From the NCBI GenBank assembly GCA_949292945.1, contig CASFAX010000001.1, positions 63,341-127,340 on the forward strand: a DNA stretch of 64,000 bases, in the 5' to 3' direction. The notes below the pieces were generated by a model. That model had not been told where the DNA came from. It was given only the letters and a program-made list of their open reading frames with translations, and searched no databases. The stretch comes from an uncultured Bacillota bacterium (GTDB lineage Bacteria > Bacillota > Clostridia > Peptostreptococcales > Anaerovoracaceae). Shown here in pieces: positions 7,060-15,952 of the stretch (the stretch's first letter is position 1; every line of letters starts with the position of its first letter). The position numbers were made by a program, and so were the translations under genes.

Positions 7060-8592
7060 CTACATGAGCGGGCTCAGAAGTCTGAGCACGCTGTCGAACA
7101 GTATTCCGATAAAGCTCGTTCTCGTATCTTCCAGATGTATCTCCCTGGATATGTCAAATGTATCCAGGCAGTCCTGTTTCAGACCGGCCAAAGCGCTGCA
7201 GTCCGACATGAATGTTCCGCACTCAAAGTGCAGGAATAGGCTTCTGTAGTCCACGTTTATGGATCCCACCACTCCCACTTTGTCGTCGGAAATGAAGCTT
7301 TTGGCGTGTATGAAGCCCGGAGTGAATTCGTATATCCTTATGCCTGCTTCGATGAGAGGCCGGTAGTACGAGCGGGTCAGCCTGAACACTATTTTCTTAT
7401 CCGGTATGGCTGGAGTGACGATTCTCACGTCCACACCACGCTTTGACGCAAGTTCCAGACATGTCATCATTTCGCTGTCAACTATAAGGTATGGAGTGAA
7501 TATGTAAACGTAATCTGTTGCCCGGTTTACGATTTCAAGATACACGTTCTCCCCCAGATTTTCATCGTCCAGAGGCGAGTCGGAGTAAGGCTGAACGATT
7601 CCGTCGTTTTCCGGCTTTTTGGGGCCGTGTATGTAAGGGCGGTACATGCTGTAGTCGTCTTCCGTCTTCCTGTATGCGTTCCAGAGATTCAGGAACATGA
7701 AAGTGTAGTTCCACACGGCGTCACCCTCAAGGCGCACGCCGGTGTCCTTCCAGTAGCCGAACCTTTCCTCTTCGTTTATGTACTCATCCGCCAGGTTGAA
7801 ACCGCCTGAATAGCCGATATACCCGTCCACAACAAGAATCTTCCGGTGATCTCTGTTATTGTAAACAAGAGATGCTATGGGCTTTACCGGATTGAACGGA
7901 AGAACCTTTATGCCGTTCTTTTCAAGGTGCGCTGGAAATGTTATCGGCACCTTCTGAATGCTTCCGAAATCGTCGTATATGAACCTTACATCCACACCGG
8001 AGGCAGCTTTTCTCTTGAGAATCCTGAAGATTTTGTTCCACATTTTGCCGGTACCGACGATGAAGTATTCCAGAAATATGAAATGCTCCGCCTTCTCAAG
8101 GTCTTCCAGCATGTCCACAAAAGCGTCTTCTCCGGATTTGTAGTACCTGGTCGACGTGTTCTTCCACGCAGGGTACGGGCCGCGCTTTGATATGTACTCC
8201 ATGGTCTTTCTCACCCTGACATCCTTTTCCTCGGTCAGGGGCATCTCCTGTCTCGCATCCTCCCGGTGAGCGTGCTCCACAGGATACACCTTCTTCCTTA
8301 TGGTTCTCGACGGCCTCTTGTTACCGAAGAACAGGTACATGGTGGCTCCCAGAACAGGCAGAAGGCATATGAGAAGAACCCAGCCCATCTTGTACGCCGG
8401 GTTATCGTTTCTGTATACGACAAAAAGTGCCATCAGCGCCGACAAAATGCTGAAGGCTGCGGTTATCACCTGGGAGTAATCCGCAAATTCCACCAGCTTC
8501 ACCGCTATCCATCCGAACTGGATGAGGATTAGCAACACCATTATGAAAAAGCGGTTGAATACAATTCCCAATACATTTTTGATTTTCTTCAA
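7060..8592 (-). CDS. cls: Cardiolipin synthase (phospholipase D family)
   Basis: A 510-residue membrane enzyme that joins two phosphatidylglycerol molecules to form cardiolipin. Two N-terminal membrane segments (about 12-32 and 38-60) and a third at about 70-90 (MGWVLLICLLPVLGATMYLFFG) form the PLDc_N region. The two catalytic HKD motifs are NNRDHRKILVVDG (with GYSGGFNLADEY after it) and FIHAKSFISDDKVGVVGSIN. Length and layout are normal for the bacterial Cls family. It heads a two-gene unit with the decarboxylase. Confidence 0.93.
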   Translation of the reverse strand: MKKIKNVLGIVFNRFFIMVLLILIQFGWIAVKLVEFADYSQVITAAFSILSALMALFVVYRNDNPAYKMGWVLLICLLPVLGATMYLFFGNKRPSRTIRKKVYPVEHAHREDARQEMPLTEEKDVRVRKTMEYISKRGPYPAWKNTSTRYYKSGEDAFVDMLEDLEKAEHFIFLEYFIVGTGKMWNKIFRILKRKAASGVDVRFIYDDFGSIQKVPITFPAHLEKNGIKVLPFNPVKPIASLVYNNRDHRKILVVDGYIGYSGGFNLADEYINEEERFGYWKDTGVRLEGDAVWNYTFMFLNLWNAYRKTEDDYSMYRPYIHGPKKPENDGIVQPYSDSPLDDENLGENVYLEIVNRATDYVYIFTPYLIVDSEMMTCLELASKRGVDVRIVTPAIPDKKIVFRLTRSYYRPLIEAGIRIYEFTPGFIHAKSFISDDKVGVVGSINVDYRSLFLHFECGTFMSDCSALAGLKQDCLDTFDISREIHLEDTRTSFIGILFDSVLRLLSPLM

Positions 8593-8637
8593 TTTATGTC
8601 TCTCCTCTTATGTCACTACTGTCGTTTCTGTGTTGTT

Positions 8638-9339
8638 TTACGGCACTTGTTTTTTCACCAAATCAGGAAGGCTAGCTGAACCCACTGTTTCCAATGTCCG
8701 CAGCTGATGTATCGCCAACTGTCTGAGAAGTTCCATCCTCTCCTGCTGGTTCTTCCCCTGATTTATTAAAACAGCATTATAGCTTTCCAGATTCGCAAGT
8801 ACCAGCAGCTGATTCAGCGTCGCCGCGTCCCTCATATTTCCTTTAGCGGCGGGATTTTCATCCTTCCATTGCTTTGATGTCTTGCCAAAGAGGACAACAT
8901 TCAGCATATCCGCCTCACTGGCATACGTGTAAGCCTTCTGTGAAGGTGTCAGCTCCGGGGAAATCCACGTCGCAAATGCCATTGCAATATCGCTGTGGGC
9001 ATAGGTTCCGCCATAGCGCCCTGATTTTGATACGATACCTATGGAATCTGTCGCTTCAATCCATTTCTTAGGCGACATTGTAAAAGCATTTGCTCCGGCT
9101 TGCTTTCTAAACCCCTCGAATTCGAGGGGTTTAAAATCCGGATTATGTAACTTTTCCCATAGTCCTAAAAAATCTATCACATCTCGATTTCTCATCCAGT
9201 TCTGAATCACCGCGGCAGGTTCATCGCTCTTATATCGGGCAATATCTGTCAATGATATAAATTCATTTTCAAAATCCTGTGTGTAAATCCCAATATCGAT
9301 TCCAGCTGCGTGTATTGTGTCTTTAATTATCCTCTCCAT
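8638..9339 (-). CDS. KilA-N domain protein
   Basis: 233 residues. It carries a KilA-N DNA-binding domain at about residues 25-125: LTDIARYKSDEPAAVIQNWMRNRDVIDFLGLWE, then FKPLEFEGFRKQAGANAFTMSPKKWIEATDSIGIVSKSGRYGGTYAHSDIAMAFATWISPE. A C-terminal helical part (LNQLLVLANLESYNAVLINQG) follows. Such genes are frequent in phages and in bacterial accessory regions, where they act as antirepressors or have unknown roles. The start has a strong GAGGAGG site. It stands alone between housekeeping genes and no prophage surrounds it, so it is probably a remnant or a stand-alone accessory gene. Confidence 0.85.
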   Translation of the reverse strand: MERIIKDTIHAAGIDIGIYTQDFENEFISLTDIARYKSDEPAAVIQNWMRNRDVIDFLGLWEKLHNPDFKPLEFEGFRKQAGANAFTMSPKKWIEATDSIGIVSKSGRYGGTYAHSDIAMAFATWISPELTPSQKAYTYASEADMLNVVLFGKTSKQWKDENPAAKGNMRDAATLNQLLVLANLESYNAVLINQGKNQQERMELLRQLAIHQLRTLETVGSASLPDLVKKQVP

Positions 9340-9399
9340 TATGCCTCCTCTATCTCCTCTACCGAATACTTCACATTATATATCACGCCGGGCCATTTG

Positions 9400-9433
9400 A
9401 AAAGGGACCCGGAAATTAAAGTCCGAGTCCCTT
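9400..9433 (-). terminator. Terminator-like hairpin at end of cyclodeaminase gene
   Basis: Arms AAAGGGACCCGGA and TCCGAGTCCCTTT pair with one mismatch (a G-U in RNA); the TAA stop at 9416-9418 lies in the loop. Only a short T-run follows, so termination strength is uncertain. Confidence 0.5.
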
Positions 9434-10510
9434 TGTAACATTGGAGAGAAAATCCTGTACGTTGGTTACTATGCCTTTTGCCGAGAGACTTCCTCTGTCT
9501 CCCAGCTTGCTGGCCGCAAAGTCCGAGGTGTCCACCATGTAGAAGTACACCGGTCTTATGGTTCCGTCCGCCAGCACCCTGTATGTTGGGGTCATGTTTC
9601 CGGTGGCTATGGTGTGAAGCACCGTCGCCATGCCTATTACCGTGGTGGCCTTTCTGACGTGTGACCTGATGGTGTCCTGGCCCACGTAGGTGTGTTCGTA
9701 GACCTCAGGCAGCGGTCCGTCATCTCTGATGGAGCCGTTTAAGACAAAAGGCACATCGTTTTTCACGCAGCTGTATATTATGCCGTTATCTATATGCTCC
9801 TGCTTTATGAATTCCGGAATGGAGCCGTATCTGTTTATGAGATTTATAGCTTCAAGGTGGTTATAATGACCGTTGGGATGCGGTTCCTGAGTCTTTATAT
9901 CCTGCCCTAACGCGGTGCCCAGAAGGGCTCCTTCCAGATCATGAGTGGCTAAAGCGTTTCCCGCAAGAAGCGCGTTTACATAGCCGTTTTCTATGAGCTT
10001 TGAGAAATTTTCCCTTGCGGTGTAGTCAAAGGAGCAAGCAGGCCCCATAACCCATACCACGTATCCGCCCGTCTCCTTCTCGTGCTTCAAAAGCTCTATG
10101 AGGTTGGCGTAATCGTAGCTGAATGCCGTCTCTCTGGTCCTGCTCTGTCTGAACGCAAAAGCCTGGGCCTCCTTTTTCTTATCCGATTCAAAGCAGTCGG
10201 TGTGGACGTAAATTCCGTCCTCGCAGTCCTCCGTTCTCCCCACTACGACCATGTCGCCCTGCTTTACGTTTCTGAATTCCCTCACATGAATCTTTCCGTC
10301 TTCGTACACGGCTACGCAGTCCATGCGGGTGTCCTCTGCGAGGAGCCACTGTCCGTTTATCTTGAAGTATTCCGGGAAAATGGAAGTCGCATGGAAGTTG
10401 TCCGGCGCCGATTTATCTCTCGGAGATGCGATGAGCGTCGCCTCCGGTGCGTTTACAAATTTCTCCTGAGTGAAGTCAGGAGCTATATATTTAGGTAATT
10501 TAAAAGCCAT
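9416..10510 (-). CDS. TIGR00300-type (archaeal-type) ornithine cyclodeaminase-like protein
   Basis: 364 residues. The middle and end match the LOR/SDH-related TIGR00300 family, which includes archaeal ornithine cyclodeaminase and the C-terminal module of ArgZ/AgrE. Diagnostic stretches are VVWVMGPACSFDYTARENF, NALLAGNALATHDLEGALLGT, GHYNHLEAINLINRYGSI, YSCVKNDVPFVLNGSIRDDGPLPEV and GDRGSLSAKGIVTNVQDF. Family members use NAD and convert ornithine to proline plus ammonia. The N-terminal arginine dihydrolase module of ArgZ is absent and replaced by about 130 unassigned residues. It is divergent from a TetR regulator that may control it. It is unrelated in fold to the mu-crystallin-type cyclodeaminase at 25.5 kb. 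Confidence 0.78.
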   Translation of the reverse strand: MAFKLPKYIAPDFTQEKFVNAPEATLIASPRDKSAPDNFHATSIFPEYFKINGQWLLAEDTRMDCVAVYEDGKIHVREFRNVKQGDMVVVGRTEDCEDGIYVHTDCFESDKKKEAQAFAFRQSRTRETAFSYDYANLIELLKHEKETGGYVVWVMGPACSFDYTARENFSKLIENGYVNALLAGNALATHDLEGALLGTALGQDIKTQEPHPNGHYNHLEAINLINRYGSIPEFIKQEHIDNGIIYSCVKNDVPFVLNGSIRDDGPLPEVYEHTYVGQDTIRSHVRKATTVIGMATVLHTIATGNMTPTYRVLADGTIRPVYFYMVDTSDFAASKLGDRGSLSAKGIVTNVQDFLSNVTKGLGL

Positions 10511-10640
10511 CTTATATCGCCTCTTTTTATCATCTGTATCATGTTACCGCCATATTCTATCACAGGTTTTTAAAGAATGAAATACAGAATATAATATGTA
10601 CATTATAGTATAATCTATCGTGATTATATGCTGATTTTGC

Positions 10641-10669
10641 TTGAAATTTAAACATTTAACTACTATACT
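10641..10669 (+). promoter_or_regulatory. Promoter of the TetR-family regulator
   Basis: TTGAAA, 17 bp, TATACT. It lies in the AT-rich 220-bp divergent gap, with a small palindrome ATGTACAT at about 10595-10605 that could be an operator. Confidence 0.65.
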
Positions 10670-10730
10670 ATATTCTATACACTGTTTTGTATTAAAAATA
10701 AAACTTTGCAGATTTTGTCGGAGGGACTAA

Positions 10731-11315
10731 ATGAAAAAGAAAAACGACCGCAACACTAAGGGAAAAATCGTATCGGCTGCATGGCAGCTTTTCTACCAGC
10801 AGGGCTACGACGATACCACCATAGACGAAATAGTCGAGGCTTCCGGAACGTCCAGAGGCTCCTTCTACCACTATTTTTCCTCCAAAGACGACCTTCTCAC
10901 TTCTCTTTCATATCTGTTCGATGAGAAATACGAGGAGCTCATCGACACCATGGACCCGGCTCTCTCGCCCCTTGAGAAGCTGGTGTACATGAATCAGGAG
11001 TTGTTTCTGATGATAGAAAACACCGTCTCCGTTTCCCTTTTGTCTCAGCTCTTCGCTTCGCAGCTTGTGACAAAGGGTGAACGACACCTTCTGGAGCCCA
11101 GCCGCACATACTACAAACTCCTGCGGCAGATAACCATAGAGGGCCAGCAGAAAGGCATATTCCGGGACGAGCTTTCCATAAACGACATTACCAAGGCCTA
11201 CGCCGTCTTCGAGCGTGGGCTCATGTACGACTGGTGCCTGTGCAACGGTAACTACTCCCTATGTCAATATTCGTCCATGATGCTGCCGCCGTTTCTGAAA
11301 GGGTTCTGCAAGTAG
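10731..11315 (+). CDS. TetR/AcrR family transcriptional regulator
   Basis: 194 residues. The N-terminal helix-turn-helix is typical of TetR: KGKIVSAAWQLFYQQGYDDTTIDEIVEASGTSRGSFYHYFSSKDDLLTSL. The remaining residues form the variable ligand-binding domain (about 55-194), which gives no clue to the ligand. GGAGGG stands 7 nt before the ATG. It is transcribed away from the TIGR00300-type cyclodeaminase gene with a 220-bp shared upstream region. A role as local repressor of that gene is the simplest guess. Confidence 0.93.
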   Translation: MKKKNDRNTKGKIVSAAWQLFYQQGYDDTTIDEIVEASGTSRGSFYHYFSSKDDLLTSLSYLFDEKYEELIDTMDPALSPLEKLVYMNQELFLMIENTVSVSLLSQLFASQLVTKGERHLLEPSRTYYKLLRQITIEGQQKGIFRDELSINDITKAYAVFERGLMYDWCLCNGNYSLCQYSSMMLPPFLKGFCK

Positions 11316-11394
11316 GCTGCGACGAGGCGAGGCGCGGGGAACGGAGAAGCGCCGAGCGCGCCGAAATTTAACCGGAGGCTCTCCGTCACCCGCT

Positions 11395-12189
11395 TTACCT
11401 GAAATTTTCCTCTATAATTTTTTCGATGAGCCGTGTGTCCAGGTTGCCGTCTTTGTCGTCATAGGTGAAAAAGACGTCACGGTCAGGCATATATCCGCCC
11501 GCGATGTACGTTGCAACCTTACGCGCGTAATCCGCCTGATAACTGCGGTCGAACATCATTCCGCAATGCTCGAGAATCTTTACCCGGTTTTCAGTCTCTA
11601 CGTAAACCGTAAAATCCGGGCAAATATAGATTCCATCCACCTGTATCTCCTGTTCGTAGCGATAATGAATCCCCTTGCTGTAAAGCATGTTGGCAATGCT
11701 GAGTTCGGATTTACTTCGCACGGAATCTCCCTTAAGTGTAATATGTCCGGGTGCTTTGCGCTCAGGGTCCCATTCCACCCGTTTCGGGTACGGGGCTGTC
11801 TCCCATTCTCTGGCATCGATGTACCTTCCGTTGAATATTCCCGTTTTCACCGTATCAATGCGATATGTTTCGGGAAGCATACCGACGATTTCCCCGGGCG
11901 CAAACGGCCGATAGTTCTCATACAAAGCCTGCAAGTATTTCAAATTCGTCGTAACCACCTCGAGACCTGCTTCCGCAAATTTTCTCTCTTTAATCTGCCC
12001 GACCAGTTTCTGATGTTTTTTCCCCAGATATTTTTCCACGGTTCCGGTGATATATGTATAATAAACTCCCCCTGTTTTACGGCATGCACGAAGTCTCCCT
12101 TCCGGCAAAGCACTCAGTTTCCGCTCAAATTTTTCTTTTGCTGCAAGGTTCCGTTCAATCTCCTGCTCAACAATGGATTTGATATTCAT
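11395..12189 (-). CDS. Uncharacterised protein with PD-(D/E)XK nuclease-like core
   Basis: 264 residues, no signal peptide or membrane segment. The N-terminal third is basic and helical. Residues about 165-245 look like a PD-(D/E)XK nuclease core: an acidic residue in RSKSELSIAN, then YRYEQEIQVDGIYICPDFTVYV with the PDF motif, then ILEHCGMM in the place of the (D/E)xK strand. The Lys of that motif is not obvious (EHCG), so activity is uncertain. Similar proteins occur singly in gut Firmicutes genomes. It has a good AAGGAG site and flanks of non-coding DNA on both sides, consistent with an accessory gene. No function can be named. Confidence 0.6.
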   Translation of the reverse strand: MNIKSIVEQEIERNLAAKEKFERKLSALPEGRLRACRKTGGVYYTYITGTVEKYLGKKHQKLVGQIKERKFAEAGLEVVTTNLKYLQALYENYRPFAPGEIVGMLPETYRIDTVKTGIFNGRYIDAREWETAPYPKRVEWDPERKAPGHITLKGDSVRSKSELSIANMLYSKGIHYRYEQEIQVDGIYICPDFTVYVETENRVKILEHCGMMFDRSYQADYARKVATYIAGGYMPDRDVFFTYDDKDGNLDTRLIEKIIEENFR

Positions 12190-12585
12190 ACATACTCCTT
12201 TTTTCTGTTGCTTTAGCCTGTTGGTAAAATTATACTTCCATTTATTTATAATTCAACCTTTTTTTGGAGCTTTCCTTCGTAAATGTAATCCAAGAAAAAT
12301 TTCATCAGACACTGCGGTAAACTTTTTCGTGATGTAACCTTAATTTGGTAGAATGAAATTCAACCATATACTTATATATCATTGATTTAGTTTACTTTTC
12401 AGGCTCACGAGGTCCCTATGAGGCTCCCCTAGAGGTTGAATTTTCTATCAAATCCGGTAAATACCGTAAAAAAGTTTAAAATCGGTAAAACAAAATCAAG
12501 TAAATAACAGAAAAGGTTGAAAGTCAAAGCCGGACAGCGAGAGTTGTGCCGAAATGCCATTGAGGTGCTCGTTGCATGCAACACA
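12190..12585. other. Intergenic region without a clear gene
   Basis: About 395 bp of AT-rich sequence upstream of the PD-(D/E)XK gene and downstream of serS. It holds an inverted repeat GAAATTCAACC (about 12355) / GGTTGAATTTT (about 12433) and several CGGTAAA-like boxes. No open frame with a ribosome site was seen. Confidence 0.5.
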
Positions 12586-12620
12586 AAAGCCCTGCACCGC
12601 TTCAAAAGGGTGCAGGGCCG
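12586..12620 (-). terminator. Terminator of glnA-serS unit
   Basis: Stem GCCCTGCACC/GGTGCAGGGC around a 10-nt loop, followed on the minus strand by TTTTG. It lies 18 bp past the serS stop. Confidence 0.85.
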
Positions 12621-12637
12621 GCTGCGTCTAATAAGCT

Positions 12638-13915
<1,278 letters not shown>

Positions 13916-13940
13916 CTATTTCACCTCTTTCTCATTTTAT

Positions 13941-15860
13941 CTAAAGAATGTTCTTCTTATATCTGGCGTACAGGTTCTTCAAAGCGTTCATCTTCTTCTG
14001 AATTTCTATCTGAAGATCCGATGCCGTCTCGTAATCCCTGTCGTCCATAGCTTCCTTGCATCGGGTAAGGAGGCACTTCTCGGTTATGGTGTCCTTGCCC
14101 AGCTCGTGGCGTATTTTGTCTATCTCTATCCAGTTCTTTATGTCGTAGTCGGAGAAGTCCTCGTCAGCATGGGCTTTGCGGCAGTCGCGAAGCACCGCCA
14201 TATCCTGAGGGATAATGCGGTCGTGAACCTCGGTTCTCCACTGCGACAAAACCTGAGACTTGAAGGATGCAAGGGAGATATCGTTCATGACATCACCCTG
14301 TTTAAACACCTCCAGTTTCTCTGGATATTTATCAAACGCCGATATGTTCTCCCAGACGGTGGCAGGGGCTTTGCCGAACAGCTTGTCCCTCTCCTCCTGG
14401 GTGTAATCGGTGAAGATATTCTTTTCGCTTCTGTACTCCCTGTCCTTCTCCAGGTAGAAATCCTCTTCGCCGTATCCCTTGGATATGGACTTTTCCAGCT
14501 CCGCGGGGGTTTTCTCTGCGGCCAGCACCGCTCTTATTCCGTCAAGGGCCGCCATGTACGCTGCGGCTATTACCAGGTACGTGTTGCTCTTCGGGTTAGG
14601 TGCTCTAAGCTCAAAGCGCGTAGCCATCGGGTTGTTCACGTCTCTTATGAGCCCCGCGAGAACTGTCCTGTTTCTGGAAGGCTCTTCCGCCGAGTGGCCC
14701 AGAGACGTAACTATGCAGACAGGGGCCTCAAATCCCGGTTTCAGCCTGTTCATAGCGTCGTTTGATGAGCTTACGAAAGGATTTATAACCTCGTAGTTTT
14801 TTAGGATTCCCATGAGGGCTCCGTATCCTACCGGATTCAGGAAGTCCTTTCTCATATCCCGCGGAGCAAACAGGCTGACGGTCTTTCCGTTCTTCAGCTT
14901 TGCGGCAAGGCCCAGGTGGGTATGTTCGCCGCTTCCGGCAACTCCCTCAAAAGGCTTTGCCATAAAGGTGACATCCAGGCCGTGCATGGTGAATATGTCC
15001 CTTACCACGTACTTGACCTGGTTTTCGTTATCTGCGGCCTGCATAGCATCTGCATACTTCCAGTCTATTTCCAGCTGCTCCATGACGTGGTCGTAGTGGC
15101 CGGTAGTGCCCATTTTGGCCTTTACTCCTCCGACCTCCTTATGTCCCATTTCCACGCCAAAGCCGTATTTTTCCAGAAGAGTAAGGGTATCCTCGAGAGC
15201 CGTTCTCACTTCTCCGTAAGTTCTCTTCCAGTACTGTTCCTTCAGAACCTGGGCGGTGAAGAGCTGCTCTCTGTCGCCTTTATCGTCGGGAGTCTTTACC
15301 CAGAATTCCAGCTCCGTAGCGCTGGTCATTATGATCTCATCTATATCGTCCGTGCTTTCTATTCCGTTTATATAGTCAAAAGCGTAAGGGTGCGCCTTAA
15401 GGGACTCTAAAAGCCCTTTTCTGAAATAATCAAGGGCGTCTCTCAGCATTACCCTTGAACCGCACTCGAAGCTTCCGTTGTGAATCAGAAAGGACGGAAT
15501 TCTGAGAGTTCCCACCGGAAGTCCCAGTTTTCTGTCGACGTTTCTGAAATTGTAGTCTACGTACCAGTTTACTGAAAGGTCAGGCACGATGTCGATTTTC
15601 GCGTTATCAAGCTTTGCTATTCCGGGAAGCGCTACGCTGGAGCCGTCCGTCTGGACTCCCGAAGTGAGGAGCTTGTCCATATCCTCGCAGAACAGCTTGA
15701 CAGGAATCTTTTCATCGGTGTCGTGGCCGCCTATGTCTATTCCCACCAGCGACGCGTACTGAACTTCCGGATGCTCGGCGAGGATAGCTCTCACCTTCTC
15801 CGGCGAATGATCGCAGGGGGGAATCGTAAACAGCATCTTGTCAATGTCAAAGTTCAACAT
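13941..15860 (-). CDS. glnA: Glutamine synthetase with C-terminal extension
   Basis: About 639 residues, longer than the 440-470 of ordinary GS-I. The beta-grasp part and catalytic core are recognisable: VQTDGSSVALPGIA, FGVEMGHKEVGG, GSGEHTHLGLAA, NRTVLAGLIR and TRFELRAPNPKSNTY (metal, glutamate and ATP sites). The last 130-170 residues form an extra helical tail. Its end (CKEAMDDRDYETASDLQIEIQKK) resembles a UVR-type helical hairpin. The enzyme makes glutamine from glutamate and ammonia with ATP. A GTG at 15881 gives a 7-residue longer form, but has no ribosome site. The ATG at 15860 follows AGAAGGA closely, so the exact start is uncertain. It heads the serS unit. Confidence 0.9.
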   Translation of the reverse strand: MLNFDIDKMLFTIPPCDHSPEKVRAILAEHPEVQYASLVGIDIGGHDTDEKIPVKLFCEDMDKLLTSGVQTDGSSVALPGIAKLDNAKIDIVPDLSVNWYVDYNFRNVDRKLGLPVGTLRIPSFLIHNGSFECGSRVMLRDALDYFRKGLLESLKAHPYAFDYINGIESTDDIDEIIMTSATELEFWVKTPDDKGDREQLFTAQVLKEQYWKRTYGEVRTALEDTLTLLEKYGFGVEMGHKEVGGVKAKMGTTGHYDHVMEQLEIDWKYADAMQAADNENQVKYVVRDIFTMHGLDVTFMAKPFEGVAGSGEHTHLGLAAKLKNGKTVSLFAPRDMRKDFLNPVGYGALMGILKNYEVINPFVSSSNDAMNRLKPGFEAPVCIVTSLGHSAEEPSRNRTVLAGLIRDVNNPMATRFELRAPNPKSNTYLVIAAAYMAALDGIRAVLAAEKTPAELEKSISKGYGEEDFYLEKDREYRSEKNIFTDYTQEERDKLFGKAPATVWENISAFDKYPEKLEVFKQGDVMNDISLASFKSQVLSQWRTEVHDRIIPQDMAVLRDCRKAHADEDFSDYDIKNWIEIDKIRHELGKDTITEKCLLTRCKEAMDDRDYETASDLQIEIQKKMNALKNLYARYKKNIL

Positions 15861-15898
15861 TTCCTTCTCTCTTTCTTTCACTTAACTATATATGACTC

Positions 15899-15943
15899 AT
15901 AGCCGGCTCCGGATTTCAAATTCAAAACCCGGTTGCCGGCTAT
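15899..15943 (-). terminator. Hairpin between UPF0182 gene and glnA
   Basis: Arms ATAGCCGGC and GCCGGCTAT with further CCGG pairing inside. It begins 10 bp past the UPF0182 gene stop. No strong T-run follows on the minus strand, so it may be a weak terminator or processing hairpin. Confidence 0.5.
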
Positions 15944-15952
15944 ATATTAAAC

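Noticed and set aside
7060..8592. Phospholipase D toxin
   Set aside because: N-terminal membrane segments and both HKD motifs match housekeeping cardiolipin synthases.
8638..9339. Prophage signalled by the KilA-N gene
   Set aside because: No other phage gene lies within several kb on either side.
13916..13940. T-box leader for serS (and likewise for tyrS)
   Set aside because: Gaps to the upstream genes are only about 25 bp, and no T-box consensus is seen.
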